Origin: DASZVB01 sp035545855
Lineage (GTDB): Bacteria > Myxococcota_A > Polyangia > Polyangiales > Polyangiaceae
NCBI GenBank assembly: GCA_035545855.1
Contig: DASZXK010000128.1
Span: forward strand, 1 to 64,000
Length of the DNA stretch: 64,000 nt
Direction: 5' to 3'
Below the pieces are notes generated by a model. That model saw only the letters and a list, made by a program, of their open reading frames with translations, did not search any database and had not been told where the DNA came from. Below, piece by piece: positions 25,480 through 34,345 of the stretch. The first letter of the stretch is position 1. Each line of letters begins with the position of its first letter. Both the position numbers and the translations under genes were made by a program.

Positions 25480-27876
25480 ATGCGCGCCGCTCACTTCATC
25501 CCTGCACCCGAAAGACGCTTCGTACCCGGCCGGGCCGCACTGGTCCTCGTCGCGCTCGCCGCGGGCCTCGGCCCGGCCGCGTGCGGCTCGACGACCAGCG
25601 GCGCCAAGGCCGGCGTCGCGGGCGCGTGCAACCTGAACAGCGACTGCGCGTCCCCCTACGTGTGCACGGCCGGCCGCTGTCACGTGCAGTGCAACGCGAA
25701 CGAGGATTGCGCGAGGGACGAGCTCTGCGTCCAGACGGGTGGTCAGAACGTGTGCCGCTTCTCGAGCGAGGGCAAGTGCACGTTCACGTCCGACTGCGAC
25801 CCGGGCCTCTTCTGCGCGACCGACGGCGAGTGCAGGAACCAGTGTCAGGCCGATCGGGACTGCCTCACGGGGCTCGTGTGCACGACGAGTCACGCCTGCG
25901 CGTCGCCGTCCGACGTCGGGCAGGACGGCGACCTCGTGAACGCGCACGGCGGCACCGACGGCGGGGCCACCACGGGGACCGGTGGCCGGAGCGGCGGCGG
26001 TGAAGGCGGCGCGGCGCACGGGTTCGACGCCGGCGTTCCGCTCGGGAGCGGCGGCTTCACCGGCGCGGGCGGCTTCGACGGCAAGGCGGGGAGCGGCCCG
26101 GGCCCCGGCGGCCAGTTCGGAGCCGGTGGCAACTTCGACCCGGGCTGCGGATCGACGGGGCAGCCGTGTTGCGGCCTGACCTGCAACGACGCAGCGAGCG
26201 TCTGCTACCAGAACTTCTGCCGAGCTTGCGGCGGGGTCGGCGACCTCTGCTGCACGAACGACGTCTGCAACGCCGGGAACACCTGCAACCAGAATTCGTG
26301 CGTCGCGTGCGGTAACCTGGGCGATCCGTGCTGCGGGAGCGCCTGCAACGGGAGCCTCGCCTGCACCGGCGGCACGTGCGACGTCGCGTGCACGGCGCCG
26401 CTCGTGCCGAAGCGGGGCGAGTGCAAGCTCCCGATCCCGCGACTCCTCTCCCCGCTCTCGGGGTCGATCTCCAACACGCGGAAGCCCGTCGTCCGGTTCG
26501 CCCTCCCCGCGGGCATCGCCTCGGCGCACGTCCAGCTCTGCGCCGATCACGACTGCACGACCGTGCTGGAGGAGGGAGACTCGAGCGGCGCGACGTTCCA
26601 GGTCGGAAGCGCGCTCCCGATGGGCCCCGTCTTCTTCCGCGTCGCGAGCGCCGGAGCGGACGCGGGCACGCCCGACTACGGCCCGTCCTGGGAGATGACC
26701 ATCGGCGGCGCTCACGACGCCGCGCTCTTCGCGCCGTGGGGCGCCGTGCCGGACTTCGACGCGGACGGCTTCGCGGACGTCGTCGCCGTCGTGAACACGG
26801 GCACGGGCGCCGCGACGCGGGTCTACCGGGGTACGGCGGGCGGCCCGACCGCGACGCCGATCACGATCTCGACGGACTTCGGAGCTCCCGGCGCGAGCCT
26901 TCCCGTCTCGGATTTCGACGGGGACGGGTACGTGGATTTCGCCTCGATCGGCGGCGCAGGTCCGCAGATCTTCCGCGGCTCGGCGACGGGTCTTCCTCTC
27001 GCGCCCTCCCAGCAGGTGAACGGATTCGGCGGACACTTCGCCTTCGCCGCCGGCGACGTCGACGCGGACGGCTACGGGGACCTCGTCTTCGTGCAAGGGA
27101 AGGACGACGGGAACGGCAACCTGTTCCTGGAACTGACGACGCTCCACGGGAGCTCGGGCGGAATCGTTTCCACCCCGACGGTGCTCGGAGCGAGCATCCT
27201 CCACGTCGGCGGCGGCGTCACGACCTGCGACGTGAACGGAGACGCCCGCACGGACCTGGTCGTCACGAACGTCGGCCCCACGACGACGGGGTCGATCACG
27301 ACGTTCTTCGGCCCGACCGGGGGAACGAATCAGGACGTCCCGATCGCGAACGTCGTCGGCCACGGCCTGTCGGCGTCCTGCGTCGGCGACGTGGACGGTG
27401 ACGGCTACGACGACGTCGCGGTCCTGACGTCCAATTCCCTGACGCTCTACAAGGGCTCCGGAGCGGGTCTCGCGTCCTCCGGAACGAGCACGCCCCTGAA
27501 CGGCATCAGCGGCGGAGCCGCCGACGGCAGCGCCCTCGAGCTCGGGCTCGGGGACTTCAACGGCGACGGCTACGCCGACTACGCCTACTCGACGACCCCG
27601 AGCCAGTTCGCGATCGTGACGGGCGGCCCATCCGGCACGCTGACGTCGCTGAACGTGCCGCCGCCGGGCGGCTTCACGGTGCAGAGCAGCACGGTGACGG
27701 CCTACTCCGCCATCGGGGACGTGAACGGGGACAAGCTCCCGGATCTCGCCGTCGGAATGGAATGGGTGAATCCTTCCGCCGTGAAGAACCACCAGGCGTA
27801 CTTCTTCGGCGGCGGGACGCCGGCGACCACGGCGTCCATGGTCACTCTCCCCGTCACGCTCCAGGCGGTGCGCTGA
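25480..27876 (+). CDS. lipoprotein with Cys-rich modules and a seven-repeat FG-GAP/VCBS propeller
   Basis: 798 aa. The signal ends at lipobox GPAACG. Then come a Cys-rich region of EGF/Dickkopf-like spacing (about 45-150), a Gly-rich linker (about 150-215), a second Cys cluster with GQPCCGLTC, GDLCCTNDVC and GDPCCGSAC repeats, and a beta domain. The C-terminal half has seven FG-GAP/VCBS-type repeats with Ca-binding DxDxDG cores (DFDADGFADV, DFDGDGYVDF, DVDADGYGDL, DVNGDARTDL, DVDGDGYDDV, DFNGDGYADY, DVNGDKLPDL), as in a seven-bladed integrin-like propeller. A GAGGAG site precedes the ATG, and TAGGCT at 25446-25451 may be its -10. A cell-surface binding role is inferred. Confidence 0.85.
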   Translation: MRAAHFIPAPERRFVPGRAALVLVALAAGLGPAACGSTTSGAKAGVAGACNLNSDCASPYVCTAGRCHVQCNANEDCARDELCVQTGGQNVCRFSSEGKCTFTSDCDPGLFCATDGECRNQCQADRDCLTGLVCTTSHACASPSDVGQDGDLVNAHGGTDGGATTGTGGRSGGGEGGAAHGFDAGVPLGSGGFTGAGGFDGKAGSGPGPGGQFGAGGNFDPGCGSTGQPCCGLTCNDAASVCYQNFCRACGGVGDLCCTNDVCNAGNTCNQNSCVACGNLGDPCCGSACNGSLACTGGTCDVACTAPLVPKRGECKLPIPRLLSPLSGSISNTRKPVVRFALPAGIASAHVQLCADHDCTTVLEEGDSSGATFQVGSALPMGPVFFRVASAGADAGTPDYGPSWEMTIGGAHDAALFAPWGAVPDFDADGFADVVAVVNTGTGAATRVYRGTAGGPTATPITISTDFGAPGASLPVSDFDGDGYVDFASIGGAGPQIFRGSATGLPLAPSQQVNGFGGHFAFAAGDVDADGYGDLVFVQGKDDGNGNLFLELTTLHGSSGGIVSTPTVLGASILHVGGGVTTCDVNGDARTDLVVTNVGPTTTGSITTFFGPTGGTNQDVPIANVVGHGLSASCVGDVDGDGYDDVAVLTSNSLTLYKGSGAGLASSGTSTPLNGISGGAADGSALELGLGDFNGDGYADYAYSTTPSQFAIVTGGPSGTLTSLNVPPPGGFTVQSSTVTAYSAIGDVNGDKLPDLAVGMEWVNPSAVKNHQAYFFGGGTPATTASMVTLPVTLQAVR

Positions 27877-27885
27877 GCGGCGGGC

Positions 27886-28467
27886 TCAGCGCCTCTTCTT
27901 CGCCGCCTTCTTCTTCGACCGCGGCGCGGGTTTCTTCTTCGACGCGGTCCTCTTCGCGGGCGCGCTCTTCTTCGACGCGGTCCTCTTCGCGGGCGCGCTC
28001 TTCTTCTTCACGACCGCCTTCTTGCGGGGCGCCTTCTTCTCCCCCTTCTTCCCGGGCTCGGTGCGCTTCGCCTTCGGGAGCGACGCGAAATAGGCATTCA
28101 TGGGCTCGAAGTAGAACTGCTCCCACGCCTCCGCGTATTGCTCGGCCTGCCCGTCCGGGATGCCGCTCTGGAGCAGCATCAGGCGGCAACCTCGCGGAGC
28201 GCGGGCGAAGCGAATCTCCAGCTTGGAATCGGGGTTCGAGCTCGGAAACTCCTGGGTGCGCCACATCTGCACGATGCGTCGCGGAGGATCCAGGAGGACG
28301 AACGTGCCCGTGATGTAGCCGTCCCACGCGGTGAACCGCGCGTCCTTCTTCGCCTCTCCGGTCGCGGGGCTCCCCGTCATCCGTGAGTGCTCGTCGGCCG
28401 ACGCCCACGCGGCATAGACGCGGTCGGGGGTGACAGGGAGCGTGGTCGTGAGGCGGAGACTTTCCAT
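27886..28467 (-). CDS. SRPBCC/AHSA1-family protein with a Lys-rich histone-H1-like tail
   Basis: 193 aa. Residues 1-130 form an AHSA1-type START fold (LRLTTTLPVTPDRVYAAWAS; RFTAWDGYITGTFVLLDPPR; PDGQAEQYAEAWEQFYFEPM), a hydrophobic-ligand or chaperone-regulator fold. From about 132 the protein becomes a Lys/Ala/Pro/Ser tail with KKSAPAKRTAS repeated, like eukaryotic H1 and bacterial H1-like proteins, so it could bind nucleic acid. The tail is encoded by a perfect 33-bp tandem repeat. It converges on the FG-GAP gene with 9 bp between stops. Confidence 0.85.
   Translation of the reverse strand: MESLRLTTTLPVTPDRVYAAWASADEHSRMTGSPATGEAKKDARFTAWDGYITGTFVLLDPPRRIVQMWRTQEFPSSNPDSKLEIRFARAPRGCRLMLLQSGIPDGQAEQYAEAWEQFYFEPMNAYFASLPKAKRTEPGKKGEKKAPRKKAVVKKKSAPAKRTASKKSAPAKRTASKKKPAPRSKKKAAKKRR
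27935..28000. repeat. perfect 33-bp tandem repeat, two copies
   Basis: Units 27935-27967 and 27968-28000 are identical and encode the repeated KKSAPAKRTAS block of the H1-like tail on the minus strand. Exact identity at the DNA level suggests recent duplication or slippage. Confidence 0.9.
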
Positions 28468-28574
28468 GCGCCCGAAATAGGCCGGCAGCGGCCCGCGTTC
28501 AACTTCGTAGCGCCGTCTTCACGCGCCTCTTCCGCGACGAAACCGTCCCGAAAAACGAGAGCCCCGGGTCCGTC

Positions 28575-28862
28575 TCAGCCCCTGCGGCGCACGATCGAGA
28601 GCGCGTCCTCGGACATCTCGTCCACGGTGCGGAGGACGGCGACCTGGGCCGCGAACTGGTAGCGAGCCATCCGGAGATCGACGAGTCCCCGGACGTCGTC
28701 CGCGCCCGCGCCCGCACGCGCGGCGTCCGAGACGGTCACGGTGTCGGCGGCGAACCCGGCGGTCGCGACGTCCTCTGCCGCGCGGTCGGCGCGGTCGCTC
28801 GCGTCCCGGAGTCCCGAAACGGCGTATTCAGCCGCGCTGGAAAGGCCGACCTTCCCGACCAT
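28575..28862 (-). CDS. small FlgE/FlgC-like rod/hook-terminus protein
   Basis: 95 aa from the ATG at 28862 (GGGG site just upstream); a start at 28934 would add 24 Pro-rich residues. The N-terminus AVSGLRDASDRADRAAEDVA resembles the ALSGM...ASxNVAN start of flagellar rod/hook proteins. The C-terminus LVDLRMARYQFAAQVAVLRT resembles their closing helix. Short stand-alone proteins of this kind occur in non-flagellated bacteria, with no established role. No flagellar genes are nearby. Confidence 0.55.
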   Translation of the reverse strand: MVGKVGLSSAAEYAVSGLRDASDRADRAAEDVATAGFAADTVTVSDAARAGAGADDVRGLVDLRMARYQFAAQVAVLRTVDEMSEDALSIVRRRG

Positions 28863-28927
28863 GCTCCCCGGAACGGCAGGGGCGGTCCGCCCTGGAGCGA
28901 AAATCGACGGCGGGGCTCGGGAAGGCG

Positions 28928-29188
28928 GTGGCACGGTCTGAATCTCCCGCCGAAGCGGCCGTTCCGAGTTCGGTGCTCCGCGGCCTCGGACTGCTCCTGC
29001 TATCGACGCTCGGGATCGGCGTGCGACTGGACGTCCAGGAGTGCGACTCGGCGTGTCAGGCAGCGTTCACGGACTGCATGGAGCGGTGCGCCGGCGAAGG
29101 GCCTTGCCAGGACACCTGCCGGAACGAGCTCTCGAGCTGCGTCGCGAAGTGCCAGGCGGATCACCGCCCGCCGACCCCTCCGAAGTAA
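28928..29188 (+). CDS. small secreted Cys-rich protein with twin CX3C motifs
   Basis: 86 aa from GTG 28928. A hydrophobic segment (VLRGLGLLLLSTLGIGV) precedes eight cysteines arranged as CDSAC...CMERC and CQDTC...CVAKC, that is CX3C-x6-CX3C twice. That pattern suits a small disulfide-bonded helical hairpin. No family is recognised. It is divergent from the FlgE-like gene and 41 bp upstream of the DUF3105 lipoprotein gene. Confidence 0.5.
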   Translation: MARSESPAEAAVPSSVLRGLGLLLLSTLGIGVRLDVQECDSACQAAFTDCMERCAGEGPCQDTCRNELSSCVAKCQADHRPPTPPK

Positions 29189-29229
29189 ACGTCCCTCGGG
29201 CACTCCGCCGCGTGCAAGACTCCGCGCTC

Positions 29230-30078
29230 ATGCGCTCTTCTTGCTTGCTCGCGCTCGCGAGCTGGATCCTGGTCGGCTGTGGTGGCGAGACCCACTCCGT
29301 GAGCGGCGCGGGCGGAGCCGCGCCAGCCGGGACGGGTGGCTCCCCTTCCCGCGGAGGAACGGCGGGCGCGGCGGGTGCCGCGAGCGGGGGCCTCGGGGGC
29401 CATGGCGACGGAGGCAGCGACGGCGGCTCGGGGGGTGCGATGCCCGAGCCCGAGGGAGGCCTCTCCGACGGCGGTTCCTCGCCGACCGACGCGGGGTCGC
29501 CCGAGGCCGGACTTCCACGAGATGCCGCGCTCCCCCGCGAGGACTCGAACGTTCCCCGGCGGGACGGAGCGGCGTGTCACGCCGTCGAGCGCGCCGAGAC
29601 GCTCGCGCCGGGGTTTCACGTCGACCCGTGCTCGTACGTGACCTGGGACACGAACCCGCCGTCCTCCGGAAGCCACTATCCGACCTGGGCGGCATACCAG
29701 GAATACACGACGCCGATCCCGAGAGGCTTCTGGGTCCACGACCTCGAACACGGCGCCGTCGTGATCACGTACAACTGCCCGTCGGGTTGCGACGCAGAGG
29801 TTGCGCTGGCGCGGCAGACCATCGCGGCGATCCCCGACGACACGACGTGCATCCAGACGGCAGGGGTCCGCCTGCGCTTCGTCCTCACGCCGGATCCGAA
29901 GCTCGACGTCGCGTTCGCCGCGAGCGCCTGGGGCTACACGCTGAAGGCGGACTGCTTCGATCCGGCGGCCTTCTCCGCGTTCATCTCCGCGCACTACGAC
30001 CACGCGCCCGAGGACATCTGCTCGAGCGGCCCGGACGTGAGCATCGGCCTCCCGGCAGGCTGCGGCGAGCCGCCGTAG
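29230..30078 (+). CDS. DUF3105-domain lipoprotein
   Basis: 282 aa. The signal and lipobox (LASWILVGCGG) lead into a Gly/Ala/Ser-rich linker to about residue 115, then a C-terminal domain with PPSSGSHYPTWAAYQEY and VHDLEHGAVVITYNCPSGC. This is the conserved core of DUF3105 (PPxSGxHYP and LEHGxVxxxY), found in secreted proteins of unknown function. The ATG at 29230 is chosen for the signal peptide. Several cysteines in the second half may form disulfides. Confidence 0.85.
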   Translation: MRSSCLLALASWILVGCGGETHSVSGAGGAAPAGTGGSPSRGGTAGAAGAASGGLGGHGDGGSDGGSGGAMPEPEGGLSDGGSSPTDAGSPEAGLPRDAALPREDSNVPRRDGAACHAVERAETLAPGFHVDPCSYVTWDTNPPSSGSHYPTWAAYQEYTTPIPRGFWVHDLEHGAVVITYNCPSGCDAEVALARQTIAAIPDDTTCIQTAGVRLRFVLTPDPKLDVAFAASAWGYTLKADCFDPAAFSAFISAHYDHAPEDICSSGPDVSIGLPAGCGEPP

Positions 30079-30114
30079 GTAGGTAGAGATCCGGGACGCA
30101 TCCGGGACCTACCT
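30077..30114 (+). terminator. stem-loop downstream of the DUF3105 gene
   Basis: AGGTAGGT (30077-30084) pairs with ACCTACCT (30107-30114) around a loop containing a repeated ATCCGGGAC. It overlaps the stop codon and has no T-run, so termination is only suggested. Confidence 0.3.
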
Positions 30115-30152
30115 CTGTGCGACCCGTGACCGAACCGTGACGGGCGGCGCGA

Positions 30153-30158
30153 TACCTT
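30153..30158 (+). promoter_or_regulatory. candidate -10 hexamer TACCTT, 7 nt before the start codon
   Basis: It ends 7 nt before the GTG at 30166, and there is no ribosome-binding site between them, consistent with leaderless transcription. Confidence 0.35.
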
Positions 30159-30165
30159 CCGACGC

Positions 30166-31065
30166 GTGTCCAGCACGACTCCCGACGCGACGATCCAGGC
30201 GCTCCTCTCCACGGCTCCCTCCGCCGAACCCGAGACACGGGCGGATGCCGCACTGCGCCGTACGGACTGGGTCGGAGCGGCTCCGTTCCTCGCGTTCCAC
30301 GTGCTCGCCGTCGCGTACGTCCTCGTCGCGGGCTTCTCCCTGAGCGGCCTCGGGCTCGCCGTCGCTCTCTACTACCTCCGGATGTTCGGGGTGACGGGCG
30401 GCTATCACCGCTACTTCTCGCACCGCTCCTTCAAGACGAGCCGTGCGTTCCAGTTCGTGCTCGCGTTCCTCGCGATGACGTCGGTGCAGAAGGGCGTGCT
30501 CTGGTGGGCGTCGCACCACCGGCTCCATCACAAGAACTCGGACCTCCCGGGAGACGTCCACTCCGCGAAGCTGGACGGCTTCGTCTGGAGCCACGTGGGG
30601 TGGATCCTCTCCCGTCAGTACCAGGAGACGGAGGGCTCTCGCGTGCGCGACCTCGCGAAGTACCCGGAGCTCGTGTTCCTGAACCGGTTCCATCTCGTCC
30701 CGCCGATCGTCTACGGCGTCGTCCTCTACCTCCTCGGGGGAACGTGGGCGCTCGGCTGGGGGCTCCTCGTGTCCACGGTGCTCCTCTGGCACGGCACCTT
30801 CACGATCAACTCGCTCTCGCACGTGTTCGGCGGCCGGCGCTACCGCACGACGGACGAGAGCCGGAACAACTACTTCCTCGCCCTCGTCACCATGGGCGAG
30901 GGGTTCCACAACAATCACCACTACTACCAGCGCTCCGCGAACCAGGGCTTCTACTGGTGGGAGTTCGACGCGACGTATCTCGTGCTCCGCGCGCTCGCGC
31001 TCGTCGGGATCGTGTGGGACGTGCACAGGCCGCCCCGGCACGTCCTGGACGCGAACCGGATCTAG
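30166..31065 (+). CDS. acyl-CoA/delta-9-type fatty acid desaturase
   Basis: 299 aa membrane diiron desaturase. The three His boxes are complete: HRYFSH, HHRLHHK and HNNHHYY. Hydrophobic pairs between them (LAFHVLAVAYVLVAGFSL; VYGVVLYLLGGTWALGWG) form the usual hairpins. It introduces a cis double bond into acyl chains at the inner membrane using O2 and an electron donor, so it sets membrane fluidity. The GTG at 30166 is the only sensible start. Confidence 0.93.
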   Translation: MSSTTPDATIQALLSTAPSAEPETRADAALRRTDWVGAAPFLAFHVLAVAYVLVAGFSLSGLGLAVALYYLRMFGVTGGYHRYFSHRSFKTSRAFQFVLAFLAMTSVQKGVLWWASHHRLHHKNSDLPGDVHSAKLDGFVWSHVGWILSRQYQETEGSRVRDLAKYPELVFLNRFHLVPPIVYGVVLYLLGGTWALGWGLLVSTVLLWHGTFTINSLSHVFGGRRYRTTDESRNNYFLALVTMGEGFHNNHHYYQRSANQGFYWWEFDATYLVLRALALVGIVWDVHRPPRHVLDANRI

Positions 31066-31090
31066 CCACACGCGACGCGCGAATCCGCGC

Positions 31091-31699
31091 TCACCAGAGC
31101 TTCTCGGCGACGAGCTCCTTGCCGGGCCCGCCCTTCTGCTTGCCGGCGTACTTCGCGAGGACGACGACCGTCTGCCCCGCCTTGAGGGCGCTTCCGTCGT
31201 AGCCGGAGACGTCGGAGAAGGAGACCGGAAACCACTGCCGGCTCATCCCCATGACGTCGCCCTTGATCTGCGGGGTGTACGTGATTCCGAGCTCGAAGCC
31301 CGTCGGCGTCGGGTTCGAGATCGGACCCGCGAAGAGGACCCACTTCCCCTGCGCGAGCTTGTCGAACGCCTTCACCGCGGGGTCCTTGTCCTTCAGCGTC
31401 TTGTTCGACTTCAGCTTCTCCTCGAGCGAAGAAGCGAGGAGGAAACCCTTCGCTTCAGGCACGGCCTTCTCGATCTTTTCCCGCCGCTCGGCGGTGACCT
31501 CGACGTCGATCTTCTCCGGCCGCGAGGGCTTCTCCTCCTTCGGAGGCTCCGGGGTCGGCGCGGGGGCCGGCGGCGGCGTCGGCGCGGGAGCGGCGCTCGC
31601 GGCGGCCTCGGGCTTCTTCTCCTCGGAGCACCCGACGAGCCCGGGAGCGATCGCGAACGAGCACACCATGCCGATGAAGCTTCCAGCAGAAAGACGCAT
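31091..31699 (-). CDS. lipoprotein with Pro/Glu-rich linker, unknown function
   Basis: 202 aa. The signal ends in lipobox GLVGCSEEKK, followed by an Ala/Pro and Pro/Glu/Lys linker (about 25-65), then a soluble domain (FDKLAQGKWVLFAGPISNPT; FELGITYTPQIKGDVMGMSR; AGQTVVVLAKYAGKQ) that looks like a small beta-barrel. No family is recognised. The start at 31699 has a GAGAGGA site 7-10 nt upstream. Confidence 0.75.
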   Translation of the reverse strand: MRLSAGSFIGMVCSFAIAPGLVGCSEEKKPEAAASAAPAPTPPPAPAPTPEPPKEEKPSRPEKIDVEVTAERREKIEKAVPEAKGFLLASSLEEKLKSNKTLKDKDPAVKAFDKLAQGKWVLFAGPISNPTPTGFELGITYTPQIKGDVMGMSRQWFPVSFSDVSGYDGSALKAGQTVVVLAKYAGKQKGGPGKELVAEKLW

Positions 31700-31779
31700 G
31701 TCGATGTCCTCTCTTCTCGAGGATTCGACCGGTAGCAGCCCCGCAGAACGAAGAAAACGACGTTCCGCGACTCGAAGCG

Positions 31780-32523
31780 TCAGCGCCGGGAGCGACGACG
31801 CCGACGCGCGAGTAGAGCCGCCACGGCGGAGAGCACGAGCGGCATTTTCCCGGCGGAGCGTCCGACCGAGACGGAGCATCCGCCCGGATCCGTCGAAGCC
31901 GAGCTCGCTGCCTCCACTCCACCGTCGCTGAGCGGCAGCGTGCGGGAGAGCACCAGGTCCGCGCACTGATAGTAAATGTCGTTCCCGGGCGCCACGTACG
32001 GTGGCTTGTCGTACATGACCTGGATCGCCTGCAGGGTGCAGTTGTCGCACTCGATGTCGGGCAAGGTGACGTCGACCTGGCTCACGCCGCCCTGAGGCGT
32101 GTCGGGGATGTCGTCTTTCAGGATGCTCGGATCGCCGCCGAACTCGAACACCGGGCTCGTCGTGGTGCAGCCGGACTTGCACACCGGGTTCTGGAACGCA
32201 TCGTCACCGTCGTCGTCGAACGAGATGCGGAAATGTCCGGGGTGGTTCACGTACTCGTCCCACTCCACCGTCAGCACCGCGCCGGGCCGGAGCACGGTGA
32301 CGTTCGCCGACCGGGTTCCGCCGGTCTTCCCGCACGGCCCTGCCTTCAGGACGTCCTTGCCGTAGCGCGACGGCGGATAGGTGAGCGCGAGATGCGCGCT
32401 CGCCGGCGGCGAGGCCAGGAACGTCGCGACGAGCAGGGCAGCGGACAGGACCCCGCGCGGCGATTCGAGAGCCACGACGGCAGGATACACCCGGCCGAGC
32501 CGGCGCCCGTCATCGAATGGCAA
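31780..32523 (-). CDS. LPMO-like secreted protein with MYXO-CTERM tail
   Basis: 247 aa. The signal peptide (VLSAALLVATFLASPPASA) would be cut just before His, giving the mature start HLALTYPPSRYGKD, as in copper polysaccharide monooxygenases whose N-terminal His forms half of the histidine brace. A second His pair occurs in VNHPGHFRISFDDDG. Eight cysteines follow in the mature part. The end GGCSVSVGRSAG, a hydrophobic helix and RRRRRSRR form a MYXO-CTERM-type signal. The ATG at 32523 overlaps the upstream gene by 14 bp; a GTG at 32475 would give a shorter signal peptide and is equally likely. Myxobacterial LPMO-like families exist, but activity is inferred. Confidence 0.8.
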   Translation of the reverse strand: MPFDDGRRLGRVYPAVVALESPRGVLSAALLVATFLASPPASAHLALTYPPSRYGKDVLKAGPCGKTGGTRSANVTVLRPGAVLTVEWDEYVNHPGHFRISFDDDGDDAFQNPVCKSGCTTTSPVFEFGGDPSILKDDIPDTPQGGVSQVDVTLPDIECDNCTLQAIQVMYDKPPYVAPGNDIYYQCADLVLSRTLPLSDGGVEAASSASTDPGGCSVSVGRSAGKMPLVLSAVAALLARRRRRSRR

Positions 32524-34273
32524 ACACGTCGATTTCCGGCGTCGCGAGCAGGCGAACGACGGCGCCGCCGGGCCGCACGGCGGCTCCGAGGCGAGCGGCG
32601 GTGATCGGATCTTCGAGGCGGCGGACGAGGATCGTGGAGAAGCCCACCTGGGCGAGCGTCGCGACCGCGGTGTCGGCGGGGAGCTCCGAGATCGCGGAGG
32701 CCACGTCTCCCGGAAGCGCGGACTCCACGAAGGACGCGAAGCACCGGGAAGTCCGCCGCCGGTGGTAAGCGGAGAGGAGCAAGGACTCGCTCGCCATGCG
32801 TCCCGCGGCGAGACCGGCGGGGATCGGCAGCTCGAGCACCGGGCCGCGCGAACCGAGCGCGGACAGCTTCTCGAACAGCGCGATCTCCGAGTCCTTCGGC
32901 CGGATCTGGAACGGCGCGAGCCGCGGCACGCCGAGCACGGCCGTGACGAGCGTCGCTCCGAGGACGACGAGCGCGACGAGCGGGCCTCCCCACGCGCGGG
33001 GTCCGGCGCGCCGGATCGCCGCGTCCACGACCACGCGGCAGCCGAACCCGGCGAGCACCGCCACGCAGACGAGGACCGCGCCGTAGGCGTACGCCGGACC
33101 TCGCCCGACGTTCAGACCCGGAAGGAGGCTCGACACGAGCTCGTAGAGCCGCGACGGACGGAGCGGGATCGAGAACGCCCTCCCCGACCCGTCCGAGAGC
33201 TTCACGGCGGCGTCCGGAGGGAAGACCACGCCGCCGGTGGCGAGGAACGTGGACACGAGTGCGCCCATCGCGAGCGCCGCTCGAAGCGGCCACGCGCGAG
33301 CGAGCGGACGCTCCCCTGCCCGCCGCGTGAAGACGCCGGCGAGCGCGAGCAGCACCGGGACGGCGCCGACGAACGCCGGTCCCCCCGGGAGCAAGGCCCG
33401 GAACGGCACGAACACGCGGCCCCGCGCGACGAGGACGCCTCTCCGCGCGAGCTCGAAATACGGGAGGTACAGCGCGAGGGCGCCGAGGAAGACGATCGCT
33501 CCGGCGACGAGCGCCGGTCGCACCAGGCGCGTGTCCCACCCGTGCTCGACGACGAGCGCGGCGAGGAAGAAGAGGCCCACGAACAGGCTGGCTGCCGCCG
33601 GATAGACCCCCGCCGCGAGCTCCGCGGTCGTCGCGAGCGCGAAGGCGACGGCCGGCGCGAGGCGGCCGGGCGCGAGGAACGCTCGACGGAGGAACAGCAG
33701 CGCGAGGACGAACCACGCCGTATCCGTGAGGAACACGTGGTCCGGATCACCGACCTTCATCGCGTGGAAGCCGTACACGAGACCGGACACGATGCCGGCG
33801 AGCGGCAGCCCGGTGAGGTCGGTCACGAGCGCGTACATCGCGAGCGGCGCGAGGAGCGCGACGAGGACGAGCACGACGTCGTACACGGCGACGGGATCCG
33901 ACGTGAACGGCAGCACCGGGACCGCCAGGGCCCCGAGCGCGAACACGCCGTGCCCGAGCGCGAGGGCGTGGTGCGCGGGAAAGCACTGGTTCGCGTCGAA
34001 CGGCGACGACAGGGAGGCGAATGCGCGCGCGTTCTGGACGATCGCCCAGACGGCGTAGCGCTGATCCCAGGCGCGGAGCTCGCGGCCGTCCGGGGCGTCC
34101 GGAGCGAGCACGGTCGTCCGAGAGAGGGACTCTCCGGCGAGTGCGCGGAACGTGTAGGCCGTCAGAGCCGCGAAGAGGACGAACGCTGCACCGAACCAGA
34201 GGAGCCGGGCGCGACGCCCATCCGCCCGGAGAACGGACGGCGCTCCGGGCTCACGCGGGCGGGACAGAGGCAT
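32510..34273 (-). CDS. multi-spanning GT-C-like membrane protein
   Basis: 587 aa from the ATG at 34273; in-frame ATGs at 34291/34294 are alternatives. After an Arg-rich start it has about 12 hydrophobic helices. The N-terminal section (AWDQRYAVWAIV; SSPFDANQCFPAHHALALGH; GIVSGLVYGFHAMKVGDPDH) matches the pattern of bacterial GT-C-fold or YfhO-like proteins, which transfer sugars from polyprenyl-phosphate donors. The C-terminal 120 residues are soluble (GPVLELPIPAGLAAGRMASE). The specific substrate cannot be told. Confidence 0.7.
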   Translation of the reverse strand: MPLSRPREPGAPSVLRADGRRARLLWFGAAFVLFAALTAYTFRALAGESLSRTTVLAPDAPDGRELRAWDQRYAVWAIVQNARAFASLSSPFDANQCFPAHHALALGHGVFALGALAVPVLPFTSDPVAVYDVVLVLVALLAPLAMYALVTDLTGLPLAGIVSGLVYGFHAMKVGDPDHVFLTDTAWFVLALLFLRRAFLAPGRLAPAVAFALATTAELAAGVYPAAASLFVGLFFLAALVVEHGWDTRLVRPALVAGAIVFLGALALYLPYFELARRGVLVARGRVFVPFRALLPGGPAFVGAVPVLLALAGVFTRRAGERPLARAWPLRAALAMGALVSTFLATGGVVFPPDAAVKLSDGSGRAFSIPLRPSRLYELVSSLLPGLNVGRGPAYAYGAVLVCVAVLAGFGCRVVVDAAIRRAGPRAWGGPLVALVVLGATLVTAVLGVPRLAPFQIRPKDSEIALFEKLSALGSRGPVLELPIPAGLAAGRMASESLLLSAYHRRRTSRCFASFVESALPGDVASAISELPADTAVATLAQVGFSTILVRRLEDPITAARLGAAVRPGGAVVRLLATPEIDVFAIR

Positions 34274-34345
34274 GGAGGAAACGGCGGCCATCATGCCGGG
34301 CGGAGGCGGCCCGTCAACCAGACCGGTCGGGGCGCGGGGTCGTGC

